The position numbers were made by a program, and so were the translations under genes. A stretch of DNA of 64,000 bases from Odontocerum albicorne (taxonomy: Eukaryota; Arthropoda; Insecta; Trichoptera; Odontoceridae). The DNA lies in contig OX463849.1 in the NCBI GenBank assembly GCA_949825065.1, forward strand, positions 2,728,001 to 2,792,000, read 5' to 3'. Shown here piece after piece: positions 21,270-32,559 of the stretch. The first letter of the stretch is position 1. The number at the start of each line of letters is the position of its first letter. The notes under the pieces are model-generated. The model did no database searches. It worked only from the letters and a program-made list of their open reading frames with translations, and was not told the DNA's origin.

Positions 21270-21944
21270 ATAGCCAGTTGGGGGGGATTGACTTCCGTCA
21301 GTTCTGGCGCTAATTGCTTTTAGTGACTCGCCACGCACCGCGCTGGTGGGGAGTCATGGGGGAGTGCTGAGGATGGGGGAAGTCGGACAGGTTTCCTTAA
21401 CCTAGCCAGTGGCTTATTGCAGGGGTCGGAAAATGTTCTACCAATTAGGGAAAATCTTCATCAAGTGTGATATACGGGGGTGTGGGCTGAAAGCTCCCCG
21501 ATGTCCTTGCGTTTGTGCTCGCCCTACAGTAGTGGGGTCTATCTCGGCCGGGGGAATGTTTGTGGGATGAGCCCGGACCTTTTAATGTATTCACTCTTAA
21601 ATGTATTTTCTGCAGTTTATTTTGAGATGTATGTGCGATACTCGGAATGAATTTACTACTATATACACGAGTATGTATACCATATGTACACATTGTGTTG
21701 TTGTCAAGGATTTGTTTGTTTGAATTGATCTGAGGTGGTATTTGTGGATTTGTTTATTTTTCTGTCATCTTTTTATTTTCTGTTTTTTTTCTCTTCTTGT
21801 TATTCTACGGGTACATGTGCAAGGGTGTGGGCTGAAAAACATCTGGTGTCCTGTTGCTGGGCTCGCCCTATATTGGTGGAGTGTGCCTTGGCCGGGGGGA
21901 TGTTATTAGATGAGCCAAGACCTTTTGATAGCTTCTGTCTTTAA
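21270..21944 (+). repeat. Duplicated GC-rich module
   Basis: Two related copies sit in the same orientation, at about 21470-21625 and 21820-21944. Each contains ggtgtgggctgaaa, a ctcgccctac/t block, cttggccggggg-like sequence, and a gatgagccnngaccttttna end. Probably a LINE or SINE 3' region, since the downstream sequence (atgtattttctgca, then a gctatcaataaac tail near 22420) recurs at 1-40. Family unknown. Confidence 0.5.
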
Positions 21945-22330
21945 TGTGTGGCGACCGTATGCGCGGTCACTGAACCCACGAGGCGACCTTTGCTCGCCCG
22001 GTCATCAAACTCGCATGCTTCACAATGCGAGACAATCAATGGACAAAGTCCACGCGTCGGTCATTCAACTCGCTACCAACCGAGAGCGCATTCCATGAGG
22101 AAAGGTGAAAGCAACACATCTTTCGCGCTGTCTCCCAAAACAAAAAGGATACCTACACGCGACAACAAACGTATTGAAAACGCAGAGACGAGACAGCGAT
22201 ATATCTCGTGCGCATTCCCGCCCACATTCAATAAACATTATAAATACCGACGTTTTTCAATAAAATTCCTCTTAACACATTCCGATTTCGACAAGTTTTT
22301 ATTTATCAACAATCATCCTCATCATCTCTC
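21945..22330 (+). mobile_element. LTR-like insertion, possible solo LTR
   Basis: This 386-bp GC-richer block interrupts the second copy of the preceding module. CTTTAA occurs at 21939-21944 and 22331-22336. It starts TGTGTGGCGACCG and contains a TATA-like cattataaatacc and an aataaaa polyadenylation-like signal 30 bp later, as in an LTR. It does not end in CA at the inferred right border, so the solo-LTR call is tentative. The open frame 21948-22385 has no recognisable domain. Confidence 0.4.
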
Positions 22331-22734
22331 CTTTAAGGAGCATACTTTCCCAAAAATGTATTTTCTGCAATTTATGTGTTCTTGAAGTTTATTTAAATAT
22401 ATTATGTACATACTGTGCTGCTATCAATAAACCTATATTTATTTATTTATTATTTGTAAAAAAATACCGTAATATTGATACAGGCGTTATTTTAAGACAC
22501 AGCTTGATGTATGGAAGGGAAGCGTGAACATTTAGTATCACAATTTATGATACAGTAAACAATAGCCGGATTGGATATATTTTCTTTAATCCTAGAAAAT
22601 ACGTTTGCTCCACTTTATGATGTCATATTTATATATTTTTTTGTATTTTGTATTCACCACTGTTTTATTTAAATTCATTACCGGTTTCAAAGACCTCCGT
22701 CTTCCTCGCCAGGTGAAGTTGAACTAAATTATAT

Positions 22735-23179
22735 ATGAGGTGAGTAGTTAGGGGTTTGAAGGAGATCTTCATGAATAATATGGTTTAAGCGGCCCTCAGC
22801 GAAGTCCACTGGTCGTCCAGAACACTCCATGTCTTTCAGGTCGAAATTACCGTATTTGAAACGCAAAAGCCATCGACGAGCTGTCCTTTCATTCATTGCA
22901 TCTTCACTGTACACTTTGCAAATATCGCGAGCAGCTTTATTCCGTCGATTGAACGCGAACAGAAGGAGGTGTCTAAAATGCTCACTTTTGTCTACTTGAA
23001 ATTCCATTTTGAAGGCTTGTAATCAAATAAAATAATATATGTAACGTAAAAGCAAACATAATTTCTTATAGAGTAGAAAATTTTCTTTCGAATGACGTAT
23101 AACCTTTACCATTTTGTTTTACTTTTAGTGCTTATTTTTAAATTGTAAAAAAACGGACACAACTTATGTTAACACCTAA
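22735..23179 (-). pseudogene. Mariner N-terminal fragment, relative of 341-1327
   Basis: The minus-strand frame 22729-23007 starts MEFQVDKSEHFRHLLLFAFN and runs through ARDICKVYSEDAMNERTARR and WLLRFKYGNFDLKDMECSGR before truncation. Upstream, the leader and right terminus (inverse of TTAGGTGTTAACATAAG) end at 23179 next to TA. The left end is lost. Only the first helix-turn-helix region is present. Unlike the copy at 322-770, its frame is unbroken here. Confidence 0.75.
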
Positions 23180-23199
23180 TATACGAGTATATATTTGGT

Positions 23200-23400
23200 T
23201 TGTTGCCTTTCAATTGCGTTGTCTCCAGTAAACTAACATAGACTTTTGCCTATATCTTTCTGAGACATATAAACATAAAATAGGTTATTGCTTTCTACCG
23301 ATTGATTATTTAATCCCCGTCATAAACTTTAATCAACTTGATAAGTTATTATTCTTGAATGTATTAAGTAGCGCTTAAAGTTGCCTTTTATAAATACAAA
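23200..23400 (+). repeat. Repeat G fragment
   Basis: ggtttgttgcctttcaattg, cagtaaactaacatagactt, ttgcctatatctttctgaga and a cataaactttaatcaactt segment align with repeat G at 39900-40090 and 11370-11470. Partial copy. Confidence 0.55.
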
Positions 23401-23770
23401 CACAAAACGCTTCTATTTGTATGTTGGTATAACGGTTTTTGGTCGATTTTTTTTTACTAATTCACCTGTTCTGTTACGTCCCTGTTGACCTGGGGTCATG
23501 GCCCATTCGGGTGAATAATAGTGATCAATCATACTCGGGCCCCCTAACACGGGACTGAGCCCTAGGGCTGACCTTTCAGGGGGCACCCAGCAGCCCCTTT
23601 GTCCTACATTTATGCACAAAGACCACAGCGTCATTAGTTTAGCGAGTCACGTTGAACTAATACCACGAATTTGAGTCTATAAAACCTTCACGGATACTTC
23701 CTCACATCACGCAATATGGAATTTAACGTAATTATGGGAAAATGTTACTCAACTTTCCTTGGAAATGTAT
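23401..23770. other. Intergenic, nothing recognised
   Basis: No domain or terminal repeat seen. A GC-richer patch at 23455-23610 does not resemble any family noticed elsewhere in the window. Confidence 0.35.
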
Positions 23771-24555
23771 TTTTTTTAGAAATATTTGGGTAAATTGGAT
23801 AAACTATTGTACAAGAGAATTACTGACGACCTCCGTGACCTAGTTTGTAGGGCGATGAACTTCTACTTGGGAGTATTGTGTCCAAGATTCATTTTCAACC
23901 TACGAAAGTACAATCATATAACTTCATACCAGAAGGCATTGAACTGGTTGAATGTTAAAAATAGACGCCAAAGTCACATATTGCCTCTATTGTACAATAC
24001 CCTTAACTGTCCCACCACCCCCTCTTATCTCACCGAAAATTTTCAGCATCTTTCCAATCATGGATTAGCGCTACGCTTAAACAGAGATTGTTTATTGGCC
24101 TTTCCAGTTCACCGCTCCTCTTTCTTTACGTCGTCCTTGACTGTCCATGCAGTGAGACTCTGGAATCAGTTACAAACCAATATAAGACTCGCTCCGTCCT
24201 TGGCATGCTTTAAGAAGCGACTGAAAAAACTCTTAATTTCTAGTCAGTAAAATAACGTGTTTCATTCCTGATTTTTCTTTCCCTTTCCTCTCCACCATCC
24301 CTTCCTTTCCTTTTGATTGATGATATCTCACTTTATATGAAAAAGAATGTTCGGGTGATTGTCCGTCTTTGTGGGGTTCGTGGGCATGTGCTCACGTATA
24401 TGTTTATGGATTTCGTGGGGATGGATAGTCATTTGAATGATTTATGCGACCACGTAACTTGCTTTATTTACTTTTGTCTGGTTGGTTGGAAGACATTTCC
24501 CGCCTGGCAATAAGCCCGCCAGATTGTATTGCAATAAAAGTGTTAAATAAATAAA
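23770..24555 (+). pseudogene. LINE-E RT C-terminus with 3' UTR
   Basis: The frame 23786-24250 reads RITDDLRDLVCRAMNFYLGV, LCPRFIFNLRKYNHITSYQK, ALNWLNVKNRRQSHILPLLY and ends VHAVRLWNQLQTNIRLAPSL followed by ACFKKRLKKLLISSQ stop. This is the C-terminal, non-catalytic end of a LINE ORF2. The 3' UTR runs to a caataaaagtgttaaataaa tail near 24550 and includes the segment shared with SINE-A. It is 5'-truncated, so non-functional, but the retained frame is open to its stop. Sister fragments lie at 17215-17620 and 45305-45845. Confidence 0.8.
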
Positions 24556-25349
24556 TAAATACTACGCTGCTCGAGCGAAATATCTGTCCATTATAGTGCG
24601 AGTATAGTATTACGAAGCTGCGTGTTTTATTAAAGGAAGAATATAAATTTCCGGCAGAACGGGTTGCAAGTAGTTGCAACCCGGGTTGCAAGCAGAAGTA
24701 GTTATGCTGGAAGAGATTGTTGATTGCAGATTGGAAGAGGTGCATGCTCAGGGCCGCCGTGTTCATAAATACATGTGTGATTAATGCAGCTGAATAATTC
24801 AAAGGGCGTCAGCTTATTTCAAATGGGGCAGAAAAACCAATAGAAAGTTTTAAGATATCTTTATTTACTTGAGTGCGGTTTTTACTCGTGGCTCTATTCT
24901 ACAAGATTCCTTCTAGTTATGTTGAGATACTACCTTCTAAGCGTGATGAGGAATATGAGGGTCTCTTCGTAAGAAAGAATGTATGTCAGGATTCTTCTCA
25001 TACTGCTAGTCGGTGGCGAGAATATATCCTTATATCTTTAAGTTGCTGACAACTGTTCCAGGTACAGAAATATTGAACTATTTAGACTGGAAATAAGTAC
25101 AACTAACTTGTCAGTGCTTTTCCTTTGTTTCACGGGCTGTTCTTTTTAAACAGGGCCTCGAATATTAGCATCTTGAACATGTTTTTAAAAATGTTTTTTC
25201 AAAAATGTATTTTGAGCAATGGGAGTTAGTTGTTTCGGTTTAAATAATATTTCTTTATTATTAATAACATTTTTTTGTAACCGTATATAATTATCTTTTA
25301 GTTTTGTATGAATTGGGTTAAACCTGTACATTTAAGATTTTTAAATATA
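24556..25349. other. Intergenic; small LINE-F scrap and a short hairpin
   Basis: A GGGTTGCAAGTAGTTGCAACCC hairpin-like sequence sits at about 24660. About 45 bp near 24985-25035 (aggattcttctcatactgct) matches the 3' part of LINE-F. Otherwise nothing recognised. Confidence 0.4.
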
Positions 25350-26560
25350 ACTCGGGCTTTTTAGATGATCGAGTTTTGACACGAGGGATTTTTAGATGAT
25401 CGAGTTTTTAATGATTTCATAACATTCTGACATATTTTTCTTCAGTCCATCGGTCATACAATCTTCTTCTCAGACTCTACAATTCCTTCGTATACGTATA
25501 TGTGTACTTCGGAGTTCATTTCGACACGAGGGATTTTTAGATGATCGAGTTTTTAATGATTTCACAACATTCTGACATCTTTTTCTTCAGTCCATCGGTC
25601 ATACAATCTTATTATCAGACTCTACAATTCCTTCGTATACGTATATGTGTACTTCGGAGTTCATTTCGACACGAGGGATTTTTAGATGATCGAGTTTTTA
25701 ATGATTTCACAACATTCTGACATATTTTTCTTCAGTCCATCGGTCATACAATCTTATTATCAGACTCTACAATTCCTTCGTATACGTATATGTGTACTTC
25801 GGAGTTCATTTCGACACGAGGGATTTTTAGATGATCGAGTTTTTAATGATTTCACAACATTCTGACATCTTTTTCTTCAGTCCATCGGTCATACAATCTT
25901 ATTATCAGACTCTACAATTCCTTCGTATACGTATATGTGTACTTCGGAGCTCATTTCGACACGAGGGATTTTTAGATGATCGAGTTTTTAATGATTTCAC
26001 AACATTCTGACATCTTTTTCTTCAGTCCATCGGTCATACAATCTTATTATCAGACTCTACAATTCCTTCGTATACGTATATGTGTACTTCGGAGTTCATT
26101 TCGACACGAGGGATTTTAGATGATCGAGTTTTTAATGATTTCACAACATTCTGACATATTTTTCTTCAGTCCATCGGTCATACAATCTTCTTCTCAGACT
26201 CTACAATTCCTTCGTATACGTATATGTGTACTTCGGAGTTCATTTCGACACGAGGGATTTTTAGATGATCGAGTTTTTAATGATTTCACAACATTCTGAC
26301 ATCTTTTTCTTCAGTCCATCGGTCATACAATCTTCTTCTCAGACTCTACAATTCCTTCGTATACATATATGTGTACTTCGGAGAGTTCATTTCGACACGA
26401 GGGATTTTTAGATGATCGAGTTTTTAATGATTTCACAACATTCTGACATATTTTTCTTCAGTCCATCGGTCATACAATCTTCTTATCAGATTCTGCAATT
26501 CCTTCGTATACGTATATGTGTACTTCGGAGTTCATTTCGACACGAGGGATTTTTTTTCAT
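25350..26560. repeat. Tandem array of a 145-bp unit (eight copies)
   Basis: The landmark gacacgagggatttttagat recurs at 25378, 25523, 25668, 25813, 25958, 26103, 26247, 26394 and 26539, giving seven spacings of 144-147 bp and eight complete units. Partial sequence flanks both sides. Units differ by a few substitutions (attattatc versus cttcttctc; ggagttc versus ggagctc). Each contains cgtatacgtatatgtgtac. Non-coding. Confidence 0.95.
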
Positions 26561-26773
26561 TATGACTTGTCAATCGGAGCAGAATTTTTGGTTGATGGAC
26601 ATATATGGCTTTACCTCCTAGTGCCGTCCCTGGGCGTACTGGCCGCTGCACTGTACTGACAAGTGGCTTGACATGTAATATCGCGATGTACAAGCCACTT
26701 TGAACCCTACAGTTATAACGGGAATTTATTATGTTGTATACAATTTAATAAAGAACGAATTATTAGATTTTGC
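26561..26773. other. Intergenic with inverted aagtggcttg motif
   Basis: acaagtggcttgacatgtaa and gatgtacaagccactttga face each other at about 26660-26705, forming a short imperfect inverted repeat. No gene. Confidence 0.4.
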
Positions 26774-26777
26774 TTAA

Positions 26778-27386
26778 CTCTTAGAGGCTTAGTGGTCCAC
26801 GTTATGTACCACCTTTTTTTTGACGCAGTACTGCTCAATGGTTCACGCAATGTACCACTTCTTAAACCTCTCTCTATTGCTGCACGAACGCTCAGATTAT
26901 GTACCACTTCGTATAATATAATACTTATGACTCATATCCGCACAGCTGCAGGTCTGGTCCTGTTCAAATTCATTTAGCTTCTAATATTATTGACAGTTAG
27001 TTGTTCTTGGTGTGCCGACTTGTGCGTATAAAAGAAAACGTTATATATTTGTATGTAATTTTAATAAAAAATAGTTGTGTTGTGATAAAATTGACTTTAG
27101 TAATTGTGGTAAATTTATATTTAGGTCAAAAAATTATTTTACTTGGATGTATTTCGGCATTATTTGGTGGTACATTAGAAGTACCAGTGGAAATATGGAA
27201 TAGTGGTACATAAGTTGTACCACTTCACCGGGAGTTCCTTGACCTACCGAGGAAGTGGAAATATGTTAATTTAGCATTTGAATGTATCATTTTTCAAACA
27301 CATTAAAAAAATAATGAGAAACTTGACTTTTTATTTTTTGTGCAGCCTGAGTAAAAATAAGTGAAGTTTACCTGTGGCTGTAAGGG
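26778..27386. mobile_element. TTAA-flanked MITE (piggyBac-like)
   Basis: TTAA occurs at 26774-26777 and 27387-27390. The ends are CTCTTAGAGGCTTAGTGG (left) and CCCTTACAGCCACAGG (right, inverted), matching at 7 of the first 9 bases. The interior repeats the motif tgtaccac, or its inverse gtggtaca, six or more times. No transposase is encoded; the open frames here are short and unrelated to known families. Confidence 0.55.
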
Positions 27387-27390
27387 TTAA

Positions 27391-27650
27391 GTCGTCATTT
27401 CTGAGCGTTAGAACATTTTATAATAAAATCTAAGGATATTTAACACAAAATGACGTTCTTTATCAAACTAGGATTTTTAAAGACACAGTGCTTCGAATTC
27501 TGCACGGTCATTTTGGCATGAATAAGGCTAAGATCGTAAGATGACTGCCAATAATCTTTCTTGAGTTCTGTCCTGAGGCAACGACGTTGTTAATGTTGCA
27601 ATAAAATTTTAATGCGATGGGAAAAAAAAATCATTATTTTAGTCAATTGT
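27391..27650. other. Intergenic, nothing recognised
   Basis: Short AT-rich stretch before the decayed mariner. It may hold the unrecognisable N-terminal part of that element. Confidence 0.3.
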
Positions 27651-27654
27651 CATG

Positions 27655-28130
27655 AGAGATGAAATTGTTTTGCATTATGGTCGTCTTTCGAAGCGGGACT
27701 CCATTGATTGGCGCCGCGCCTTACAGGATCACCACGACCCAAAAAAAAACAAAATGAGTGAGGACCTGAAAAAAAAATCAACGGAACATTTTTTTGGGAT
27801 TGCTAGGGAATTCGACTAATTGATTTTGAAGAGAGAACAACCTTGGTTACTGGCGAGTAATTAGCGCCATTAAAAATAAAAGAATGCCATAAAAACAAAA
27901 CGCCGAAGAAAGCTGTCACGACGTCTGAGATTACTGCACGACAATGCACCAGGGCACACTTCAGTTGTTTCCAAGAATGGAATTACCCATCCTATAGTTC
28001 TGACTTGGCTGCCACCTAGCGATTATTTTTTATTTTCAAAACTGAAATCGTATTTGCGTGAAAAATAAAAATTCACAAAGAAGCGATCTGTGCAGTGTTC
28101 AATCATTTTGAGAACAAAACTCGAAAAAAA
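27655..28130 (+). pseudogene. Heavily decayed mariner transposase
   Basis: The plus strand gives HYGRLSKRDSIDWRRALQDH, FFWDC near 27795, an out-of-frame match to LLHDNAPGHTSVVSKNG near 27940 (second catalytic block), SYSSDLAA near 27995 (third block) and SKLKSYLREK near 28040. Multiple frameshifts and stops. The order and spacing fit a mariner DD34D core, now non-functional. No terminal repeats recognised. Confidence 0.65.
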
Positions 28131-28179
28131 TAATTAAACTCATACATACATCTTTAAAAATCTACTCATATATACATAG

Positions 28180-28565
28180 GTACCATCACGCCATTTTACT
28201 GTCGGGGTAGACAGACAGGACAGAGCGACATACCTTCCTATCTCAACACACATACTTAGCCTCGTCTATAATACATACATATACGTGTACAACTTCTAGG
28301 ATTTTTCTCAATTTCTACGTTTCCTTTTTCTGAATATCATCAACTTGATCCGACCATACTTTTATTGGTCTTCCTCTCACACGACTTCCACTCACATTTG
28401 CACTATATATGTTTTGTTAGTTTTTTTATTTATTCATTCGTTCCACATGCCCAAACCATCTCAATGTATTCTTCTCCGTCTTACTTAACACATCAGCCTT
28501 AAGTTCACATTCATTCCTTATCACTAAGCTACTTAAAAATAATTGTTTGACTCTTCAGTGATAAG
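28180..28565 (-). pseudogene. RTE-D LINE C-terminal fragment with family tail
   Basis: It begins with accatcacgccattttactg and tcggggtagacagacagg, then the minus strand reads through regions corresponding to MRRCMDVEEAK, GRPRKVWLDQVND and MKKSxLRWFGHV-like segments, much decayed. Same tail as 32560, 42915 and 61235. Confidence 0.65.
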
Positions 28566-28805
28566 AAGTAGCGTATTTCCTGGTCCCCCTATTATCTTTC
28601 TTTACAATATCCCCTCCAATTTCCTTGCCGCAGATAACATTATTTTATTTATCGGTGGTCTAACGAATAGCATTCATGCTAAACATGCTAACGCTCTAAG
28701 TTCGATCCCTGGCAGATTCACTTCCAAACAAGTTTATTCTCACGCCCCTACCCCCCACATTTTCAGTATAAATTTGTTGTAAAATAATACACAATATAAT
28801 CAGTG

Positions 28806-28922
28806 CTATTGCAAAATTATTCATCATTCTAAAAAAATATTCATCATTCTAAAAAATTATTCATCATTCTAAAAAATTATTCATCATTTTAAAAAAATAT
28901 TCATCATTCTAAAAAAATATTG
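28806..28922. repeat. Short tandem repeat, about 19-20 bp
   Basis: Six near-identical units of attattcatcattctaaaa, with one to two extra A or a T change. Confidence 0.85.
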
Positions 28923-29136
28923 AACTACAGGTACTTTTTCTATCCTTGGTCCGGAAACTTTTGGACCCTGTTACATTTATCCAAAACTAAACCAGTTCCA
29001 GAATAGAAGTTTGTTTTTAAAATACTCTCGCAATACAACTCCATGAGACTGTCCTTCTGCTGAAGAACTTCAGATGGAGATTGGACCCTGAATGGGTCAA
29101 TCCACGTGAATTCTCCATATCGTCTTCTTGAAAGTA

Positions 29137-30286
29137 CAGTACCCGGCGGTATTAATACACATCGGGCTTAAGAAAGAGACTGTCGGCCATAATCGGCTAA
29201 CTTCGGCTTTGTAGAGCGTCGTCTCTGTCATACACGTGTTTCGTCACGATTTGTCAGTCATTGTCAAGCGACAGAGACAACACTATACAAAGCCGAAGTT
29301 AGCCAATTATGGCCGACAGTCTCTTTCTTAACCCTTGCCGATCTGTGAACGGACAAGAGGGACCAAGATGTATATTTTATTTAATTTCTCGAAATATACT
29401 GCTTGCAGGGTCTTCATACTTTATGTATTCCTCATCGAAACCTCTATGATTTGAATGATGTCATTACGAAATAAAATCATTAATAAATATCAACAGAAAT
29501 GAATGATAATAAATCGAGAATTGACGAAATGTCAAAACACTCCGTATGACTCATTCTTTTTTGACAGTTAATATTTTACGAGTACATTCGTTCCAGGGAT
29601 TGGTTACCAGTTTTATCAAACACCTGTGCGTTTAGTACATAGAATAGAAACAAAAGTTATTTCGTGCCTCAATTGCGATAGACTTTCTCCACAGGATTAA
29701 ATTTTGATTTTATGATATGTTTGTCCTATTTTCAAATTTTGACCTATTTTCAAAGTGTTTATATTTTCCAAATGGCATATTTTATTGATTTCAATTTCGT
29801 GTTTGTTTTTATATTATTATTTTTGAATTTATATTCATTTTATATTTTTTTAATATGTTAATTATTGTCTTAATTCGAATTATATTTTTATTGCCAAAAA
29901 ATACACGCTATATTTTATTGTATTATATAATTTTATGATTTTTTTTTTAAAAGGTTGGAGACCTTTTTTCAGTCATGCGCATTCTGAACGTTGCGCAGAC
30001 CGAACGACGCAGTGGGAAAATTATATTCCTATAGAAATGTCACCTCTCTGTTTCAACTCTTATTTTATCATTTCTTACACTTATTTTATATTATTCGACA
30101 TTTTATTACATAATAAAATTATTTTTATAGCTAATTACAAAAAAAAACTAATAGATTTTGCATAATTTTAATTTAAAACATACATGTTTACTGTACCCTC
30201 AGTGTCCAACACCGTTACTGGCGTAATTTTTTAGCACAGTAAGGGAAGTGTTAATCCCGATGTGTATTACTTACCGTCTGGTACTG
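29137..30286. mobile_element. Palindromic pogo-like MITE interrupted by a TTAA element
   Basis: The outer ends CAGTACCCGGCGGTA (29137) and the inverse of CAGTACCAGACGGTA (ending 30286) are flanked by TA. Long internal arms (gagactgtcggccataatcg, gctaacttcggctttgta) occur at 29175-29216 and inverted at 29291-29325, so the element folds on itself. A 919-bp insertion (29332-30250) in a TTAA near the right arm separates the last 30 bp. A second copy is at 59691-60444. Confidence 0.8.
29332..30250. mobile_element. TTAA-flanked element nested in the palindromic MITE
   Basis: TTAA at 29328-29331 and 30251-30254 brackets 919 bp absent from the sister copy, which reads cttaagcccgatgtg at this point. 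Ends CCCTTGCCGATCTGTGA and, inverted, CACTTCCCTTACTGTGC match at 11 of 17 positions. This fits a piggyBac-type MITE. No recognisable transposase. Confidence 0.65.
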
Positions 30287-30747
30287 TATTTTTGAAACCA
30301 GTTTCGGAACTGACACAGGTTTTCTTCAAAAACATATTTTTTCAGATATCCCGCGGCGCCTCTGGGAATAAATAGCGACACCCCAGGGCGTCGAGGCGCA
30401 GACTTTGAAAACCTCTGCACTATTCTGTTTGTTAAGCAAATATTACGCTGAGGAATAATTGCGAGCATTTTGTAATTTATTACGTGTGAATGACAAAAAA
30501 TTATGAACGTGAACCGATTTGATAAAACTGTGAGAAAATGTTTGCATAGGGAAGTGAAGAAATACTTGAATATGCATTACGTAATTTTGCAAAAAGACTC
30601 AATCCACAACTCACGTTTTTTGTGTTTATTCAAAATATCGAATAAACATGGCACCGTAAACCAAACCACGCGTCACAACACTCCGACAGACCTAAAACCA
30701 ACTGATAACAAATAAACGCGAAAGCCTTAAAACATATAGGGAACAGG

Positions 30748-31638
30748 CTTTTTTGAAGTGAAACCTCTATAGGTGCGGTAGGGCAAATTGGCCTGAACGT
30801 CACGAAAAGTGAAACGCTTCCCCTTCTCCGCTTTTAATGGTAATATTTCAAATGATCTTTAATATTTATTTATATTAATATAAATAAATTAATTTAATAA
30901 ATATAAATATATAATTACTAATAATATAAATACATAATTTAGTAATTTGATAAATGAACGTTAAATAAATAAATTTATTTATATATTAAATATAAAATTA
31001 AATATTATGTTATAATAATAATTTTTTTTATTTATTTTAATTAATTAAATAATATTTAATAAAATTATTTAATTATAATTAATAAATATGATTTAATAAA
31101 TATAATATAATTCATAATTAATTCATTTATATTTAATATAAATAAATAATAATAATTAATAATTATTAATAATACGAGTAATAATAATTATTAAAAATAT
31201 TATTAATAATTTATTATAATATTAATATTAATTAGTAATATAATATAATTATTAATTAATATTAATTAATTATAATTATTATTAATATTAAAAAGTATTA
31301 ATTAATTATTATTTTTTATAATAATTAATTAGTTATCAATTAATTAATTATTAATTAAAAAATATAATTATTAATTAATAATTGTTAATTAATTATTAAT
31401 TAATTATTAAACAATATAATAATTAATTTACATAAATAATTATTTTTAATGAATTAATAAATAATTAATTAATTAATTAAATTTATTTACATTAATTAAT
31501 TAATATAACCATTTCCTAATCATATAAAAAAAATCGTCAACAAATTGAAAAAAAAAGCAATGCATAAAATCAACTTTTCCTAGGAGCTAAGAAGTTTCAC
31601 TTCTACCACGCGAGAGTCTCACGCATCTGTTTTTTTTT
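30748..31638. mobile_element. AT-cored repeat, copy 1
   Basis: The left end (ttttttgaagtgaaacctct, ggcaaattggcctgaacgtc) and right end (catttcctaatc, gctaagaagtttcacttcta, cgcatctgttttttttt) match those of 43381-44767. About 660 bp between them (30850-31505) is almost exclusively A and T. GAAGTGAAACTTCT near the left end is repeated inverted near the right end. No coding capacity. Class unknown. Confidence 0.65.
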
Positions 31639-32054
31639 ATTTGGGCATCCTGTTGAGAGTATAGCATTTTTTTCAATTTTTAATTTTAATTTTTAGATCA
31701 CACAAAATATGAGTTGGCTCCATTTGTGGACTATATGAGAAAAGTCTTAAAACCTGACCACTAAATAATTTGAAGAGATATTTAGATTACTAAGGCCTGG
31801 TTTACATTCATTCGTATGCTGATTTTCAAAATGGTCTGAATTCGGATATATTGAAGAGTTGGAGACAATATTGTCTTCTGTTCCATTTATTGAGCCTTCT
31901 GGTTTAGAACCACTCGAGTAGACACATAACTCGTGGTTTGACATCGCTCGTGTTGCCAATAATATCCTCCACGTAAAGAAGCAACAACACTTGCTCACGT
32001 CTAGCACGTGCGAGTATTATTACCAGACGAATTCTTACACGAAACTGGAACCCT
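31639..32054. other. Intergenic, nothing recognised
   Basis: The open frame at 31747-32007 has no recognisable features and no homologous copy in the window. Confidence 0.35.
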
Positions 32055-32130
32055 TTTTTTCAGATTCTATGGGGAATCCTCGGATGGAAGTCAAACGCCT
32101 TACCAACTAGGCCACGGATGTCGTTAACTC
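32055..32130 (-). repeat. SINE-A head fragment
   Basis: The minus strand reads TGGCCTAGTTGGTAAGGCG (A-box region) followed by a degraded middle with no intact B box. Matches the tRNA-like heads at 47690-47745 and 58850-58925. Confidence 0.6.
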
Positions 32131-32555
32131 ATATCTAATTATGAAGCAAAACGATTATAACTTGTTGTATTTAATAACCCTTCACCATCGTATTTTGCCA
32201 CAAAGCCTTAAGGTTGTGTTACCTGAACACCGTTCAGAGATCCGTTACCTGTCAATTCAGCACCAACGTTAGTATCCGCGGATCAAATAAATTACATTTG
32301 ACACGACATTCACCCTGTTTCCTGTCGCAGCATGAATCTCGCGTGTAATTAATCAACCTTTATAAAGCAGCGTGTTTGTTCAGGCCGAAATTGGCAAACT
32401 TGTCGTGTGATCTCCGCGGGATATTTGCAACGTACAATTAAGTATTAGCAATATTTCTATTCACTGCAATTTTTTGCTTATAATTCAGGTGAGCCAATTA
32501 ATAATACGAGCAATGCCTATATGAAAGAAAAAGAAATTAAAAAAACGATTTTTAA
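32131..32555. other. Intergenic, nothing recognised
   Basis: No repeat or coding signal was identified. Confidence 0.35.
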
Positions 32556-32559
32556 CGCA

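Noticed and set aside
21948..22385. A 145-codon plus-strand frame as a gene
   Set aside because: It overlaps the LTR-like block and its border, has no domain, and its composition follows the GC-rich insertion.
25350..26560. CRISPR-like array
   Set aside because: The repeats are contiguous 145-bp units without unique spacers, in an animal genome.
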